This document shows, in pieces, positions 35,031 to 43,057 of a stretch of DNA of 45,874 nt. Under the pieces are notes generated by a model that was not told where the DNA came from, ran no database searches, and worked only from the letters and a program-made list of their open reading frames with translations. The stretch covers positions 1 to 45,874 of the forward strand of contig JBOICV010000156.1 in NCBI GenBank assembly GCA_050740255.1, read 5' to 3'. Origin of the DNA: JBOICV01 sp050740255 (GTDB lineage: Bacteria; Pseudomonadota; Gammaproteobacteria; Nevskiales; JBOICV01). The position numbers were made by a program, and so were the translations under genes. How positions within the stretch are numbered: the first letter of the stretch is position 1; each line of letters begins with the position of its first letter.

Positions 35031-35059
35031 ATCATAGCGAGCCACGCCGCCCCGGCCAA
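35031..35059 (-). promoter_or_regulatory. Candidate sigma-70 promoter for fabD
   Basis: On the minus strand TTGGCC (35054-35059) and TATGAT (35031-35036) are separated by 17 bases, matching the -35/-10 layout with 4 of 6 and 5 of 6 consensus bases. The start codon of fabD is 32 bases downstream of the -10. It would drive the fab-pab-tmk series. Confidence 0.5.
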
Positions 35060-35098
35060 GCTAAATCCTTCACAGAACGCGGGCGCGGCACGTGGATT

Positions 35099-35107
35099 TG
35101 CTATGAT
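35099..35107 (+). promoter_or_regulatory. Candidate extended -10 promoter for gspG
   Basis: TG-C-TATGAT fits the extended -10 pattern TGnTATAAT with one mismatch, 37 bases before the gspG ATG at 35145. No clear -35 is seen, which extended -10 promoters tolerate. It points away from the fabD promoter, and about 60 bases separate the two -10 elements. Confidence 0.45.
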
Positions 35108-35144
35108 TTCTCTGGTAATTCAGCGCATTCTCCAGGACCCGCTC

Positions 35145-35591
35145 ATGCAGCAATACCCCCCTTACCGGCGCCAACAGCGCGGCTTCACTCTGATCGAAAT
35201 CATGGTGGTGGTCGTTATCCTCGGCATTCTCGCGGCAGTCGTCGTGCCCAACATCATGGGCAATCCGGACAAGGCGCGGGTCGCTAAAGCCAAACAGGAT
35301 GTGCGAGTTATAGAGAATGCACTCAAGCTTTATCGGCTCGATAACTTCTACTATCCCAGCACGGAACAAGGCTTGGCCGCGCTGGTGCAGAAGCCGTCCG
35401 GTGAACCCCCTGCCAAGAATTGGCGCAGTCCTTATCTGGACCGCTTGCCAAAAGACCCCTGGGGCACCGCTTATGAATACTTGAGCCCTGGTACGCACGG
35501 CGAGATCGACGTGTTCAGCCTCGGCGCCGACAACCGGCCCGGCGGCGAAGACGCCGACGTTGATATCGGCAACTGGAATCTGGACGAATAG
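35145..35591 (+). CDS. gspG: Type II secretion system major pseudopilin GspG
   Basis: Forms the shaft of the periplasmic pseudopilus that pushes folded proteins through the secretin. I use the ATG at 35145 (148 residues), preceded by AGGA; the open frame begins 14 codons earlier. A short basic leader ends in RG, followed by the prepilin-peptidase site and hydrophobic helix FTLIEIMVVVVILGILAAVVVP with the conserved Glu5. The C-terminal part has DPWGTAYEYLSPGTHGEIDVFSLGADN, with GGEDADVDIGNW forming the usual calcium site. First gene of a G-to-N run; C, D, E and F are not adjacent. Confidence 0.95.
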   Translation: MQQYPPYRRQQRGFTLIEIMVVVVILGILAAVVVPNIMGNPDKARVAKAKQDVRVIENALKLYRLDNFYYPSTEQGLAALVQKPSGEPPAKNWRSPYLDRLPKDPWGTAYEYLSPGTHGEIDVFSLGADNRPGGEDADVDIGNWNLDE

Positions 35592-35637
35592 CCACGCCCC
35601 CGCAAAAGTTTTCGTCGCTGGCGCCCGTTCCCTTATT

Positions 35638-35691
35638 TGTAGGAGCGGCTTTAGCCGCGATTGCGCGGTCGCGGCTAAAGCCGCTCCTACA
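35638..35691. repeat. REP-like perfect 23-bp inverted repeat between gspG and gspH
   Basis: Bases 35638-35660 are the exact reverse complement of 35669-35691, with an 8-base loop. Each arm begins TGTAGGAGCGGCT and contains its own GCGGCT/AGCCGC mini-hairpin, as in REP/BIME elements. The outer frame matches the repeat at 24901-24926. There is no T-run after the stem, so it is not a classical terminator. A stem this strong just after gspG could protect the upstream mRNA. Confidence 0.85.
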
Positions 35692-35716
35692 CAGAATGAC
35701 AAGCTAGGAGCGTCAA

Positions 35717-36313
35717 TTGATCTTCAAGCTCCCCGCCGTTTCAACGCCGGTCGCCGCTGCGTCGCGCGGATTCACCCTGCTGGAACTGCTGGTGGTGGTG
35801 TTCATCATCGGCATCACCGCGACGTTCGCGGTAATCGCCTTCTCCGGCCGCGCGGTGGACGACCGGCTCGAAACCGAAGCGCGGCGCCTGGAGCAGTTGC
35901 TGCGGCTGGCGTCCGAGGAGGCGATTGTCCAGGGCATCGAGCTCGGCTTTCTCACCGACGGCAAGACCTACGCATTTCTGGTTGCGGACAGTGAGCGCGG
36001 CCAACAGTGGCTCGCCTATCCCGAAGACGGTGTGCTGCGGACGCGCGAGCTGCCGGAAGGCATGGAGTTGCAAATCGCGGTGGATGACTTCGACCTGCCC
36101 GCCGCAAAAAAACCAGAGAAAGACGAGGACGAGAAAGACACGCTCACACCGCAGATTTATTTTCTCTCCAGTGGCGAGCTAAGCCCCTTCGAACTCGAGT
36201 TGACTGCAGAAGGCGCCAAGCAGCGCTATCGCTACGCCGCGAAGCTCAGCGGCGAGATCGAGGTCAAGCCGCTGGAAAGCGAGCAAAAACCCGGCACGCG
36301 GGCGCGCAAATGA
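35717..36313 (+). CDS. gspH: Type II secretion system minor pseudopilin GspH
   Basis: Minor pseudopilin thought to belong to or sit beneath the pseudopilus tip complex. The start is a TTG at 35717, fixed by AGGAG at 35706-35710 with a 6-base spacer; no ATG or GTG lies before the leader. The 198-residue product has a longer leader (residues 1-18) ending RG, then FTLLELLVVVFIIGITATFAVIAF. It has a charged insertion (PAAKKPEKDEDEKD) before the last strands and is somewhat longer than many GspH. The 3' end overlaps gspI by 4 bases. Sequence outside the helix is weakly conserved, so the name relies on order. Confidence 0.88.
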   Translation: MIFKLPAVSTPVAAASRGFTLLELLVVVFIIGITATFAVIAFSGRAVDDRLETEARRLEQLLRLASEEAIVQGIELGFLTDGKTYAFLVADSERGQQWLAYPEDGVLRTRELPEGMELQIAVDDFDLPAAKKPEKDEDEKDTLTPQIYFLSSGELSPFELELTAEGAKQRYRYAAKLSGEIEVKPLESEQKPGTRARK

Positions 36314-36684
36314 GAGCCGAATACGGATTCACCCTGATTGAGGTGCTGGTATCCGTCGCGATTCTTGCGCTCGCTTTGGGCGCAGTGATTACCGCCGGCA
36401 GTCGCTATGTGGACAACACTGTTTACCTGCGCGAAAAAACCTTGGCGACCTGGATTGCGCACAACGTCATCGTCGAGGCCACGCTGCAGCAGCGCTTTCC
36501 GGACAAGGGTAAAGAAGAAGACGAGGTCGAGTTTGCCAACCGCAAATGGACCTGGGTGGCCGAAACGCAGGAAACGCCAGACCCTGATCTGCGGCGTATG
36601 GACGTCTCGATCTGGCTGGCGGAAGCCGACGAGGACGAAGACGGCGCCATCGTGACGATTTCCGCCTTTGTGCCGCGCCCCTAG
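36310..36684 (+). CDS. gspI: Type II secretion system minor pseudopilin GspI
   Basis: Minor pseudopilin that with GspJ and GspK makes the tip complex and starts pseudopilus assembly. The 124-residue length is typical. The leader is only six residues (MRAEYG) before FTLIEVLVSVAILALALGAVI. The motif RNVIVE-like segment here is HNVIVEATLQ, usual for GspI. Acidic stretches (GKEEDEVEF, EADEDEDGA) follow. It overlaps gspH by 4 bases and precedes gspJ by 5. Confidence 0.92.
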   Translation: MRAEYGFTLIEVLVSVAILALALGAVITAGSRYVDNTVYLREKTLATWIAHNVIVEATLQQRFPDKGKEEDEVEFANRKWTWVAETQETPDPDLRRMDVSIWLAEADEDEDGAIVTISAFVPRP

Positions 36685-36689
36685 AAACC

Positions 36690-37349
36690 ATGCGTAAATC
36701 TGCCGGTTTTACGCTGCTGGAGATACTTGTCGCAATTGCCATCTTCGGCCTGATGGCGGCGATGGCTTACGGCGGACTGGGCGCGGTGATTCAGACCCGC
36801 GACCAACTCGATGGGGCGCAGTTGCGGCTGGCGGCGATGCAGAAAGCGTTTTACCGGCTGCAAGCGGATTTGGAGTCGGCCCAGAACCGGCCCATCCGCG
36901 ACGCCTTCAGCACCGAGCTTGCCAGTCTCACGTATCTGGAGACGCAGGGACTTGAGTTCACCCGCGGCGGTTTACGCAATCCGATCGGCCTGCCGCGCTC
37001 CAGCCTCGAACGTGTGGCCTATGTCGTCGCGGAAAATAAGGAAACCAGAAAAAATGAACTGCGGCGCCGACGTTGGCCCGTGCTGGATCGCGCCAACGAC
37101 ACCGCTTTCGCTGAGACGGTATTGCTGGAAGACGTTGAGGGAGTTGAATGGCGCTTCCTCAACGACGCCGACGAATGGCAGACCCAGTGGCCGCCGATAT
37201 CCGGCGATCCCGCTGCGTCGGCGGGTTTGCCGCGTGCGGTGGAGTTGACGCTCACCACCAAGGACTACGGCGAGTTGCGTTATCTGTTCGGTCTGACAGC
37301 GGCGGTTGAAGCACAGGAAACTCCGCCCCCTCCGCCGCCACCGTCATGA
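36690..37349 (+). CDS. gspJ: Type II secretion system minor pseudopilin GspJ
   Basis: Minor pseudopilin of the tip complex. The 219-residue product has the leader MRKSAG, then FTLLEILVAIAIFGLMAAMAYGGL. LQADLESAQNRPIRD and the region LERVAYVVAENKETRKNELRRR are characteristic of GspJ. The C-terminus ends in a run of seven prolines (TPPPPPPPS), which is unusual and would slow ribosomes without EF-P. The stop overlaps gspK by 4 bases. Confidence 0.92.
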   Translation: MRKSAGFTLLEILVAIAIFGLMAAMAYGGLGAVIQTRDQLDGAQLRLAAMQKAFYRLQADLESAQNRPIRDAFSTELASLTYLETQGLEFTRGGLRNPIGLPRSSLERVAYVVAENKETRKNELRRRRWPVLDRANDTAFAETVLLEDVEGVEWRFLNDADEWQTQWPPISGDPAASAGLPRAVELTLTTKDYGELRYLFGLTAAVEAQETPPPPPPPS

Positions 37350-38287
37350 GTCAACATCAAGATCGCCAACGCGGCGTGGCGCTTATCACTGCTTTGCTGA
37401 TTGTGGCACTGGCCGCACTGCTCGCCTCGGGCATGTTGAATACGCAGAACCTGAGCATTCACCGCAGCGGCAACCTCATCGCGCAAGAACAGGCCTGGTG
37501 GTATGCCATCGGCGCGGAAAACTGGGCAAGCAAGGTTTTGGAGCGCGACCAGCAAGACAATCAGACAGATGATTTAACAGAAGACTGGGCCACCGCGCTG
37601 GATTTCCTGCCGGTGGAAGGCGGCTTTCTGAAGGGCGAGGTCAGCGATCAGCAGGGCTTGTTCAATTTGAATAACCTGGCCGGCACGAGTCAAGAGCAGG
37701 CGGCGCTGCAGCTCGGGCGGCTGCTGACTTATATCGAAGGTGTCGATGCATTCATCGCGCCGGCGCTGGCCAAGGCCATTACCGATTGGATCGATATAGG
37801 CACCGAGGCGGATTCCGCGGACGCCGCCGAGGACGACTATTATCTGTCCCTGCGCCAACTGCCTTATCGCACCGCCAACCGGCCGCTGGCCAGCGTTTCC
37901 GAGCTGCGCCTGATTCGCGGCATCACGCCCGAAATTTATGGCGCGCTGGAACCCTACGTCACCGCACTGCCGGACACGACGCCTATCAACGTCAACACCG
38001 CACCGCCGGAAATTCTGGCCTCGCTGGCGCCGGAGCTGACGCGCGAAGCCATGCAGCCGCTAATCGCTAAACGCGAGACCGAGCCCTTCAAGGACGCGGC
38101 TCAATTTCTGGCCGAGCCGGTCTTTGCTGGACGCCAGATCGAATCCGAACTGTTGTCGGTTGACAGCAACTATTTCCAGTTGCAGGTGACGGCCACGGTT
38201 GGCACCACCCGGGTCACGCTGTACAGTCTGCTGCGGCGCGACCAGGGCGGGGTTGAAACCGCCCGCCGCAGTCGGGATAGCCCTTAA
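37346..38287 (+). CDS. gspK: Type II secretion system minor pseudopilin GspK
   Basis: Large pseudopilin that caps the GspI-J-K tip. The 313-residue product begins with a basic leader (SQHQDRQRG) followed by VALITALLIVALAALLASGM; position 5 is Thr rather than Glu, the known GspK feature. The family segments QQGLFNLNNL, LAKAITDWIDIG, PYRTANRPLASVSELRLIRGI and TPINVNTAPPEILASL are intact, the last in the SAM-like domain. The start overlaps gspJ by 4 bases. Confidence 0.94.
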   Translation: MSQHQDRQRGVALITALLIVALAALLASGMLNTQNLSIHRSGNLIAQEQAWWYAIGAENWASKVLERDQQDNQTDDLTEDWATALDFLPVEGGFLKGEVSDQQGLFNLNNLAGTSQEQAALQLGRLLTYIEGVDAFIAPALAKAITDWIDIGTEADSADAAEDDYYLSLRQLPYRTANRPLASVSELRLIRGITPEIYGALEPYVTALPDTTPINVNTAPPEILASLAPELTREAMQPLIAKRETEPFKDAAQFLAEPVFAGRQIESELLSVDSNYFQLQVTATVGTTRVTLYSLLRRDQGGVETARRSRDSP

Positions 38288-38306
38288 AAAATTCTCTAGT
38301 TATCTG

Positions 38307-39551
38307 ATGCCCGAAAGCCTTTATATCCGACTGCGCGCCACCGAGCCTGCGTCTGGCGATGCGCCCAGCGATGCTCCAGTGCAGACCGAGTGGTGCGTAC
38401 AGGCGCCAGTCACCGCGACCACCTCCGGCCGCCGCGACGTGCAGAGCGGCCCACTCGAGGAAGCCTTGATGCTGGCCGTGCACCGCCGCGTGGTGGTGAT
38501 TGTGCCGGGCAGCGATGTGCTGCTGTCGGAAGTCAACCTGGCGATCCGCCAGCCGGCGAAGCTGCTGCAAGCCGTGCCCTACGCGCTGGAAGACCAACTG
38601 GCCGAAGATCCCGACGACTTGCATTTCGCCATCGGCGCACGAACCGCGGACGGCCGCACCCCGGTGGCGATTGTCGCCCGCAGGAAACTGGACGCCTGGC
38701 TCACGCCTTTCCGCGCGGCCCGCATTGAGCTGACCGCGGTGGTGCCAGAAACGCTTTGCATTCCCTACCAGGCTGCGGCGAGTGGTCCGGCCTGGTCGGT
38801 GCTGCTGGATGGAACGCATGCGCTGGTGCGCAGCGGCATGTCGGCCGGCTTCAACTGCGACAGTGCTGCCCTGCCTGATTTTCTAGCGCTGAGTCCGGAT
38901 CCGGGCAAGCTGGAAATTGAGCTTTACCGCGTCGGCGACTCTGAAGTTCCGGCCGGCTTCAAGCCCAATGTCAAACACGATGTCGAGCATGCTTTGTCCG
39001 CGCTGCGGCGCGGCGCCGACCGGGCCGGCGCGATCAATCTGCTGCAGGGCGCTTATTCGGCCCGCACCAGTTATCAGCGCTGGTGGGGGCCGCTGCGCCT
39101 CACCGCGGCGCTGGCGGCCGGCTATGTCGGTTTGAGCCTGTTGGCGACGGGTGCGGAGAATCTGAAACTGCGGCATGCACGCAGCGAACTCGATACCAGT
39201 ATTCAGGCGAGTTTTGGCCGACTATTCCCGGAGATTACGCGGATTGTGGATCCCCGCGCGCAAGCCGAACAGGCCATGAGCCAATTGCGCAAGGGTGGCG
39301 CGGTCGGCAGCCTGTTCGAGTTGATGCAGGTGCTGACGCAAGCGCTCAAGGTGGTCAGCGGTTTTCAACTGCAGGAATTACAACTGCGCGAGGGTGCGCT
39401 GTACCTGAGTCTGGTCGGCCGCGACATCCAGAATCTCGAGGCCTTGCGCGGCTATTTCGAACAGCAGCCGCGCTGGAAATTCGAAGTGCAGAGCGCCAAC
39501 GCCGGCGCTGAGGGTGTGCAGGTGCGCGCCAGCCTGGAGCCGCGCGCATGA
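38307..39551 (+). CDS. gspL: Type II secretion system platform protein GspL
   Basis: Inner-membrane protein that links the cytoplasmic ATPase GspE to GspM and the pseudopilus. I use the ATG at 38307 (414 residues), because the longer frame overlaps gspK in a different frame. An actin-like cytoplasmic domain holds the family motif PYALEDQLAEDPDDLHFA near residue 91 and ends INLLQGAY at 243-250. One membrane helix (about 264-283) is followed by a periplasmic ferredoxin-like domain. No strong ribosome site is visible. The end overlaps gspM by 4 bases. Confidence 0.93.
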   Translation: MPESLYIRLRATEPASGDAPSDAPVQTEWCVQAPVTATTSGRRDVQSGPLEEALMLAVHRRVVVIVPGSDVLLSEVNLAIRQPAKLLQAVPYALEDQLAEDPDDLHFAIGARTADGRTPVAIVARRKLDAWLTPFRAARIELTAVVPETLCIPYQAAASGPAWSVLLDGTHALVRSGMSAGFNCDSAALPDFLALSPDPGKLEIELYRVGDSEVPAGFKPNVKHDVEHALSALRRGADRAGAINLLQGAYSARTSYQRWWGPLRLTAALAAGYVGLSLLATGAENLKLRHARSELDTSIQASFGRLFPEITRIVDPRAQAEQAMSQLRKGGAVGSLFELMQVLTQALKVVSGFQLQELQLREGALYLSLVGRDIQNLEALRGYFEQQPRWKFEVQSANAGAEGVQVRASLEPRA

Positions 39552-40036
39552 CGCTCAAGGAACGCTGGCAGCAAATGGCACCGCGCGAGCGTGTGCTGGT
39601 CAGCGCGGCCGGCGCCGTCGTCGCTTTAATGCTCGCTTTCCTGCTGATATGGCAGCCACTGTTTTCCTCGACCGACAAGCTGCGCCAGGAAGTCGCCGAA
39701 CAGCGTGCGCTGGTGCAATGGCTCAATGCCGCCGAACCCGAAGTGCAGCGGCTACGCGGCGCGCGCAGCATGCGACCCGCCAGTGGCGGTTCGCTACTGG
39801 CGCTGGTGGATCAAACCAGTACCGCCAATGGTCTCAAGTCATTCGTCTCCCGTATCCAGCCCGAAGGCGACAAGGAAGTGCGGGTATGGCTGGAACAGGC
39901 GCCCTACGACGAGGTCATGCGCTGGCTGATCTCGCTTGAGCTCGATGCCGGCGTACGCATCATCGAATTCAACGTCAGCCGCGGGCCGGCGCCGGGTCTG
40001 GTCGCGGTCCGCATCAATCTGCAGCGCGGCGCATGA
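39548..40036 (+). CDS. gspM: Type II secretion system platform protein GspM
   Basis: Single-pass inner-membrane partner of GspL. The 162-residue protein has a short cytoplasmic N-terminus (LKERWQQMAPRERVLV), a membrane helix (AAGAVVALMLAFLLIWQPLF), and a periplasmic ferredoxin-like domain with coiled coil LRQEVAEQRALVQWL and SGGSLLALVDQTSTANGL. Overlaps gspL and gspN by 4 bases each, so L, M and N are probably produced in fixed ratio. Confidence 0.92.
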   Translation: MTLKERWQQMAPRERVLVSAAGAVVALMLAFLLIWQPLFSSTDKLRQEVAEQRALVQWLNAAEPEVQRLRGARSMRPASGGSLLALVDQTSTANGLKSFVSRIQPEGDKEVRVWLEQAPYDEVMRWLISLELDAGVRIIEFNVSRGPAPGLVAVRINLQRGA

Positions 40037-40791
40037 AACGCAGTTATTGGCTGGCCGCCGTCATCGGCCTGAGCACCGGTTTGTTTTTGTACTTCCCCGC
40101 AGCGCTGGCCGCGCGCTTGCAGGCGCGCATGCTGCCCGAGCTGCAACTTTATGGCGTCAGCGGCACCCTGCTGCACGGGCGTGCCGCAGGCTTGCGGCTG
40201 CGCGGCCTGGCACTGGAGAACGCCGAATGGGACTGGCATCCGCTGGCCCTGCTGCTGGCGCGTTTCAGCGCGGATATACGCGCCGAAGCACAGAGCCGCC
40301 CGTTGCAGGGAAACGTTTCACTGGGACTTGGCGGCCGCGTAAAACTCAGTGACTTCACCGCCCTGCTCGATGCCAACCAGTTCGGGCCGCTGCTCGGCCT
40401 GCAGTGGCTGCCGGTGGAAGGCCAGTTGGATATCGTGCTCGACGAGTTACGACTTAAACATCAGCAGCCGCAGCATGCACAGGGCCGGCTGGCGCTGAGC
40501 GATGCGCGCTGGCGCCTGGTGCAACCCTCCGCGGCGCTGGGCGATTTCAATGCCGAACTCAGCACCGACGACGGCCGCATCGTCGCCGCACTCAGCAGCG
40601 GCTCCGGCCCGCTGAAACTGGGTGGCACGGCTGAAGTGGACGAGGCAGGCGCCTATAAATTGGACCTGCGCCTGGAACCCGCGGCGGATGCCGATCCCTC
40701 GCTGCTGAACATGCTGCGGGGACTGGGCGCACCCGACGCGCAAGGCAATTACCGGCTGCAACTCCAAGGCAAGCTGCCGGGCAATAGCTAA
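40033..40791 (+). CDS. gspN: Type II secretion system protein GspN
   Basis: Accessory inner-membrane protein of some type II systems whose role is not settled. The 252-residue product has an N-terminal membrane helix (residues 4-22, YWLAAVIGLSTGLFLYFPA). It also has the family's GVSGTLLHGRAAGL segment, WDWHPLALL and beta-rich repeats resembling AsmA/lipid-transfer-like proteins. Present here, it closes the gsp cluster 4 bases before nudJ. Confidence 0.88.
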   Translation: MKRSYWLAAVIGLSTGLFLYFPAALAARLQARMLPELQLYGVSGTLLHGRAAGLRLRGLALENAEWDWHPLALLLARFSADIRAEAQSRPLQGNVSLGLGGRVKLSDFTALLDANQFGPLLGLQWLPVEGQLDIVLDELRLKHQQPQHAQGRLALSDARWRLVQPSAALGDFNAELSTDDGRIVAALSSGSGPLKLGGTAEVDEAGAYKLDLRLEPAADADPSLLNMLRGLGAPDAQGNYRLQLQGKLPGNS

Positions 40792-40795
40792 GGCT

Positions 40796-41242
40796 GTGGA
40801 CTGGCATCCGGAATTAACCGTCGCTGCCATCGTCGAACGCGAGGGCCGCTTCCTGCTGGTCGAGGAAGCAATCGAGGGCGAAGCCCTGTTCAACCAGCCG
40901 GCCGGTCATCTGGAGCAAGGCGAGTCGCTGCCGGAAGCGGTGATCCGCGAAACGCTCGAAGAAACCGGCTGGGAGGTCGAACCGGAAGCGATTTGCGGTC
41001 TGTACCTCTATAAGAGCCCGCGCCGCGGCACCACTATTCTGCGTACCGCTTTCATCGCCCGCGCTGTGAGACATCATGCCCAGCGGCCGCTGGATCAGGG
41101 CATTCTGCGTGCCTGCTGGATGACGCGCGCCGAACTGTTCGCTACCGGCCGTGCGCGTTCACCGTTTGTACTGCGCTGCATTGACGATTACCAGTCGGGT
41201 CAGCGCCAGCCGCTGGATTTAATCACCCATATCAGCGTCTAA
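40796..41242 (+). CDS. nudJ: NUDIX hydrolase NudJ
   Basis: Phosphatase of nucleotide and thiamine-pyrophosphate type substrates in E. coli. The 148-residue product opens DWHPELTVAAIVEREGRFLLVEE. The Nudix box is complete from Gly56-His region through GESLPEAVIRETLEETGWEV, with the REtxEE metal-binding core. GTG start 4 bases after gspN. The nudJ-mnmA-hflD order is the same as in E. coli and supports the specific name; the exact substrate is not visible. Confidence 0.88.
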   Translation: MDWHPELTVAAIVEREGRFLLVEEAIEGEALFNQPAGHLEQGESLPEAVIRETLEETGWEVEPEAICGLYLYKSPRRGTTILRTAFIARAVRHHAQRPLDQGILRACWMTRAELFATGRARSPFVLRCIDDYQSGQRQPLDLITHISV

Positions 41243-41270
41243 GTCCTCGTGCCCTCTCTTCGCATATTTT

Positions 41271-41316
41271 CCCCCTCCCCCTGCGGGAGGGGGTCAGGGG
41301 GAGGGGTCGAGCGCGC
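41271..41316. repeat. C-rich/G-rich palindromic repeat upstream of mnmA
   Basis: CCCCCTCCC (41271-41279) pairs with GGGAGGGGG (41285-41293), forming a 9-bp stem, and is followed by a second G-rich run TCAGGGGGAGGGG. It sits between the nudJ stop and the mnmA start (41326). Such CCCTCxCCC palindromes recur in intergenic sequence of many proteobacteria. G-runs could also form a quadruplex in the mnmA leader. Confidence 0.55.
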
Positions 41317-41325
41317 TACGTCGTC

Positions 41326-42429
41326 ATGATCGCCAAGAAAATCATCGTCGGCATCTCCGGCGGCGTCGACTCCGCCGTGAGCGCCTTGCTGCTCAAACAG
41401 CAAGGCTGGCAGGTGGAAGGCCTGTTCATGTTCAACTGGGCCGAAGACGAGGCCGGATACTGCAATGCGGCCGAAGACTTCCAGACCGCACGCCAAGTTT
41501 GCGATGAGCTGGATATCCCGCTGCATCGCGCGGATTTCTCCGCGGAGTATCGTGAGCGCGTGTTCCAGCAATTTCTCGACGAATACGCCGCCGGACGCAC
41601 ACCGAACCCCGACGTGCTGTGCAACCGCGAGATCAAGTTCAGGAGTTTTCTCGAGCACGCTGCTCGCCTTGGCGCACCGTTTGTTGCGACGGGCCACTAC
41701 GCCGGCGTGGAGGAACATGAAGGCCAGCACTGGCTCGTCAAAGCCGCCGATGGCAACAAGGACCAGACTTATTTTCTGGCGCTGGTGCCGGAAGCGGCCT
41801 TCGCGCGCACGCACTTCCCGCTGGCCGGGCTACGCAAACCGGAAGTGCGCGAGCTGGCGCAAAAGGCGGGACTACCGAATCACGCACGCAAGGATTCCAC
41901 TGGCATCTGCTTCATCGGTGAACGGCCGATGCGCGAGTTCCTGAACCGCTATCTGCCGGCGCCGCCAGGTCCCATCATGAGCCTGGACCGTCCCGGTGAG
42001 GTGCTGGGCGAGCACAGCGGGCTGATTCATTACACTCCCGGCCAGCGCAAGGGCTTGCGTGTGGGTGGCCGTCGCGGCGCTAACGAAGCCCCTTGGTATG
42101 TGGTGCGCAAAGACCTCAAGCAAAACATCTTATTCGTGTCGCAAGATAATGATAATAAAGAATTATGCAAAAAGACACTATTGACCGGGCCCAGTCACTG
42201 GATTGGTCCGCCGCCGCGACCGGGAAGCTACACCGCCCGTATCCGGCACCGCCAGCAGGAACAGCTCTGCCAACTGCAGCCGCAGAAGGAGAACGAGCGC
42301 GGCGGTCTGCGCGTGGAGTTCGCACAAGCCCAGCGTGCCATGACCGCAGGACAATACGTGGTGTTTTACCAAGCTCAGCGCTGCCTGGGCGGCGCGGTGA
42401 TCGAGCGTGTAGGTCATGAATCGAGCTGA
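41326..42429 (+). CDS. mnmA: tRNA-uridine 2-sulfurtransferase MnmA
   Basis: Thiolates the wobble uridine 34 of tRNA-Lys, -Glu and -Gln using sulfur relayed by Tus proteins. The 367-residue protein has the PP-loop SGGVDSAVSALLL at residues 11-23, RTPNPDVLCNREIKF with Cys99, and the persulfide-forming Cys195 in STGICFIGERPM. Its 3' end overlaps hflD by 14 bases. A short AT-rich stretch (42137-42185) encodes QDNDNKELCKKT within the C-terminal beta domain, visibly unlike the GC-rich surroundings. Confidence 0.96.
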   Translation: MIAKKIIVGISGGVDSAVSALLLKQQGWQVEGLFMFNWAEDEAGYCNAAEDFQTARQVCDELDIPLHRADFSAEYRERVFQQFLDEYAAGRTPNPDVLCNREIKFRSFLEHAARLGAPFVATGHYAGVEEHEGQHWLVKAADGNKDQTYFLALVPEAAFARTHFPLAGLRKPEVRELAQKAGLPNHARKDSTGICFIGERPMREFLNRYLPAPPGPIMSLDRPGEVLGEHSGLIHYTPGQRKGLRVGGRRGANEAPWYVVRKDLKQNILFVSQDNDNKELCKKTLLTGPSHWIGPPPRPGSYTARIRHRQQEQLCQLQPQKENERGGLRVEFAQAQRAMTAGQYVVFYQAQRCLGGAVIERVGHESS

Positions 42430-43036
42430 CCGGCGCGGCCAAGTCATCGCCCTGGCGGGCCTGGCCCAGTTTTGCATCTGGGCGCACCGGCTCGCCCAGC
42501 ACGGCGAGCGCCGCGAGGAACGGCTGAGCCTGGCGGTGGATGCGCTGCTTTGTACCGAGCCGCCGAGTGCGGAGGCTGTGTTCGGCGGCGTCGCGCCCCT
42601 CCAGTCCGGCCTGGTTCTGCTGGAGCACCAGCTCAGCGGCCGCAGCCCGTCCGACAAGGCCGAGCTGGCTTATGCGAGCCGTTACGCGGGGCAATTACTG
42701 CGTCACGCCGGCACCGTGTTGGAGCTGCCGCATACCCTGGCTCTGATCCGGCAGGAGCTGGCGAAACTGCAAAGTCCGTCGGTGCCGGCGGATAGCACAC
42801 GCATCAAACCGCTGGCGGAGCTCTACCAGAAAACCATCAGCCCCATCCGGCCGCGCATTCTCGTCACCGGCAACCCCCTGTACCTGCGCAATGAGGACCT
42901 CGCGGCCGCCATCCGCTGCCTGTTGTTCGCGGGCTTGCGCGCCGCCGTGCTCTGGCGCCAATGCGGCGGGCGGCTCTGGCAGTTGCTGCTGAACCGCAAG
43001 GCCTTGCTGGCAGAGGTGCATGCGCTGCAGGCCTAG
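42416..43036 (+). CDS. hflD: High-frequency lysogenisation protein HflD homologue
   Basis: Small helical peripheral membrane protein of the DUF489 family; in E. coli it antagonises phage lambda CII, and its housekeeping role is unclear. The 206-residue product shows the family segments GQVIALAGLAQFCIWAHRLAQ, LPHTLALIRQELAKLQ, LAELYQKTISPIRPRILVTGNPLYLRNED and LRAAVLWRQCGGRLWQLLL. The position after mnmA is conserved; purB, the usual next gene, is replaced by acnA. Confidence 0.93.
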   Translation: MNRADRRGQVIALAGLAQFCIWAHRLAQHGERREERLSLAVDALLCTEPPSAEAVFGGVAPLQSGLVLLEHQLSGRSPSDKAELAYASRYAGQLLRHAGTVLELPHTLALIRQELAKLQSPSVPADSTRIKPLAELYQKTISPIRPRILVTGNPLYLRNEDLAAAIRCLLFAGLRAAVLWRQCGGRLWQLLLNRKALLAEVHALQA

Positions 43037-43057
43037 CCGCTATAATTCACGTCCGCT

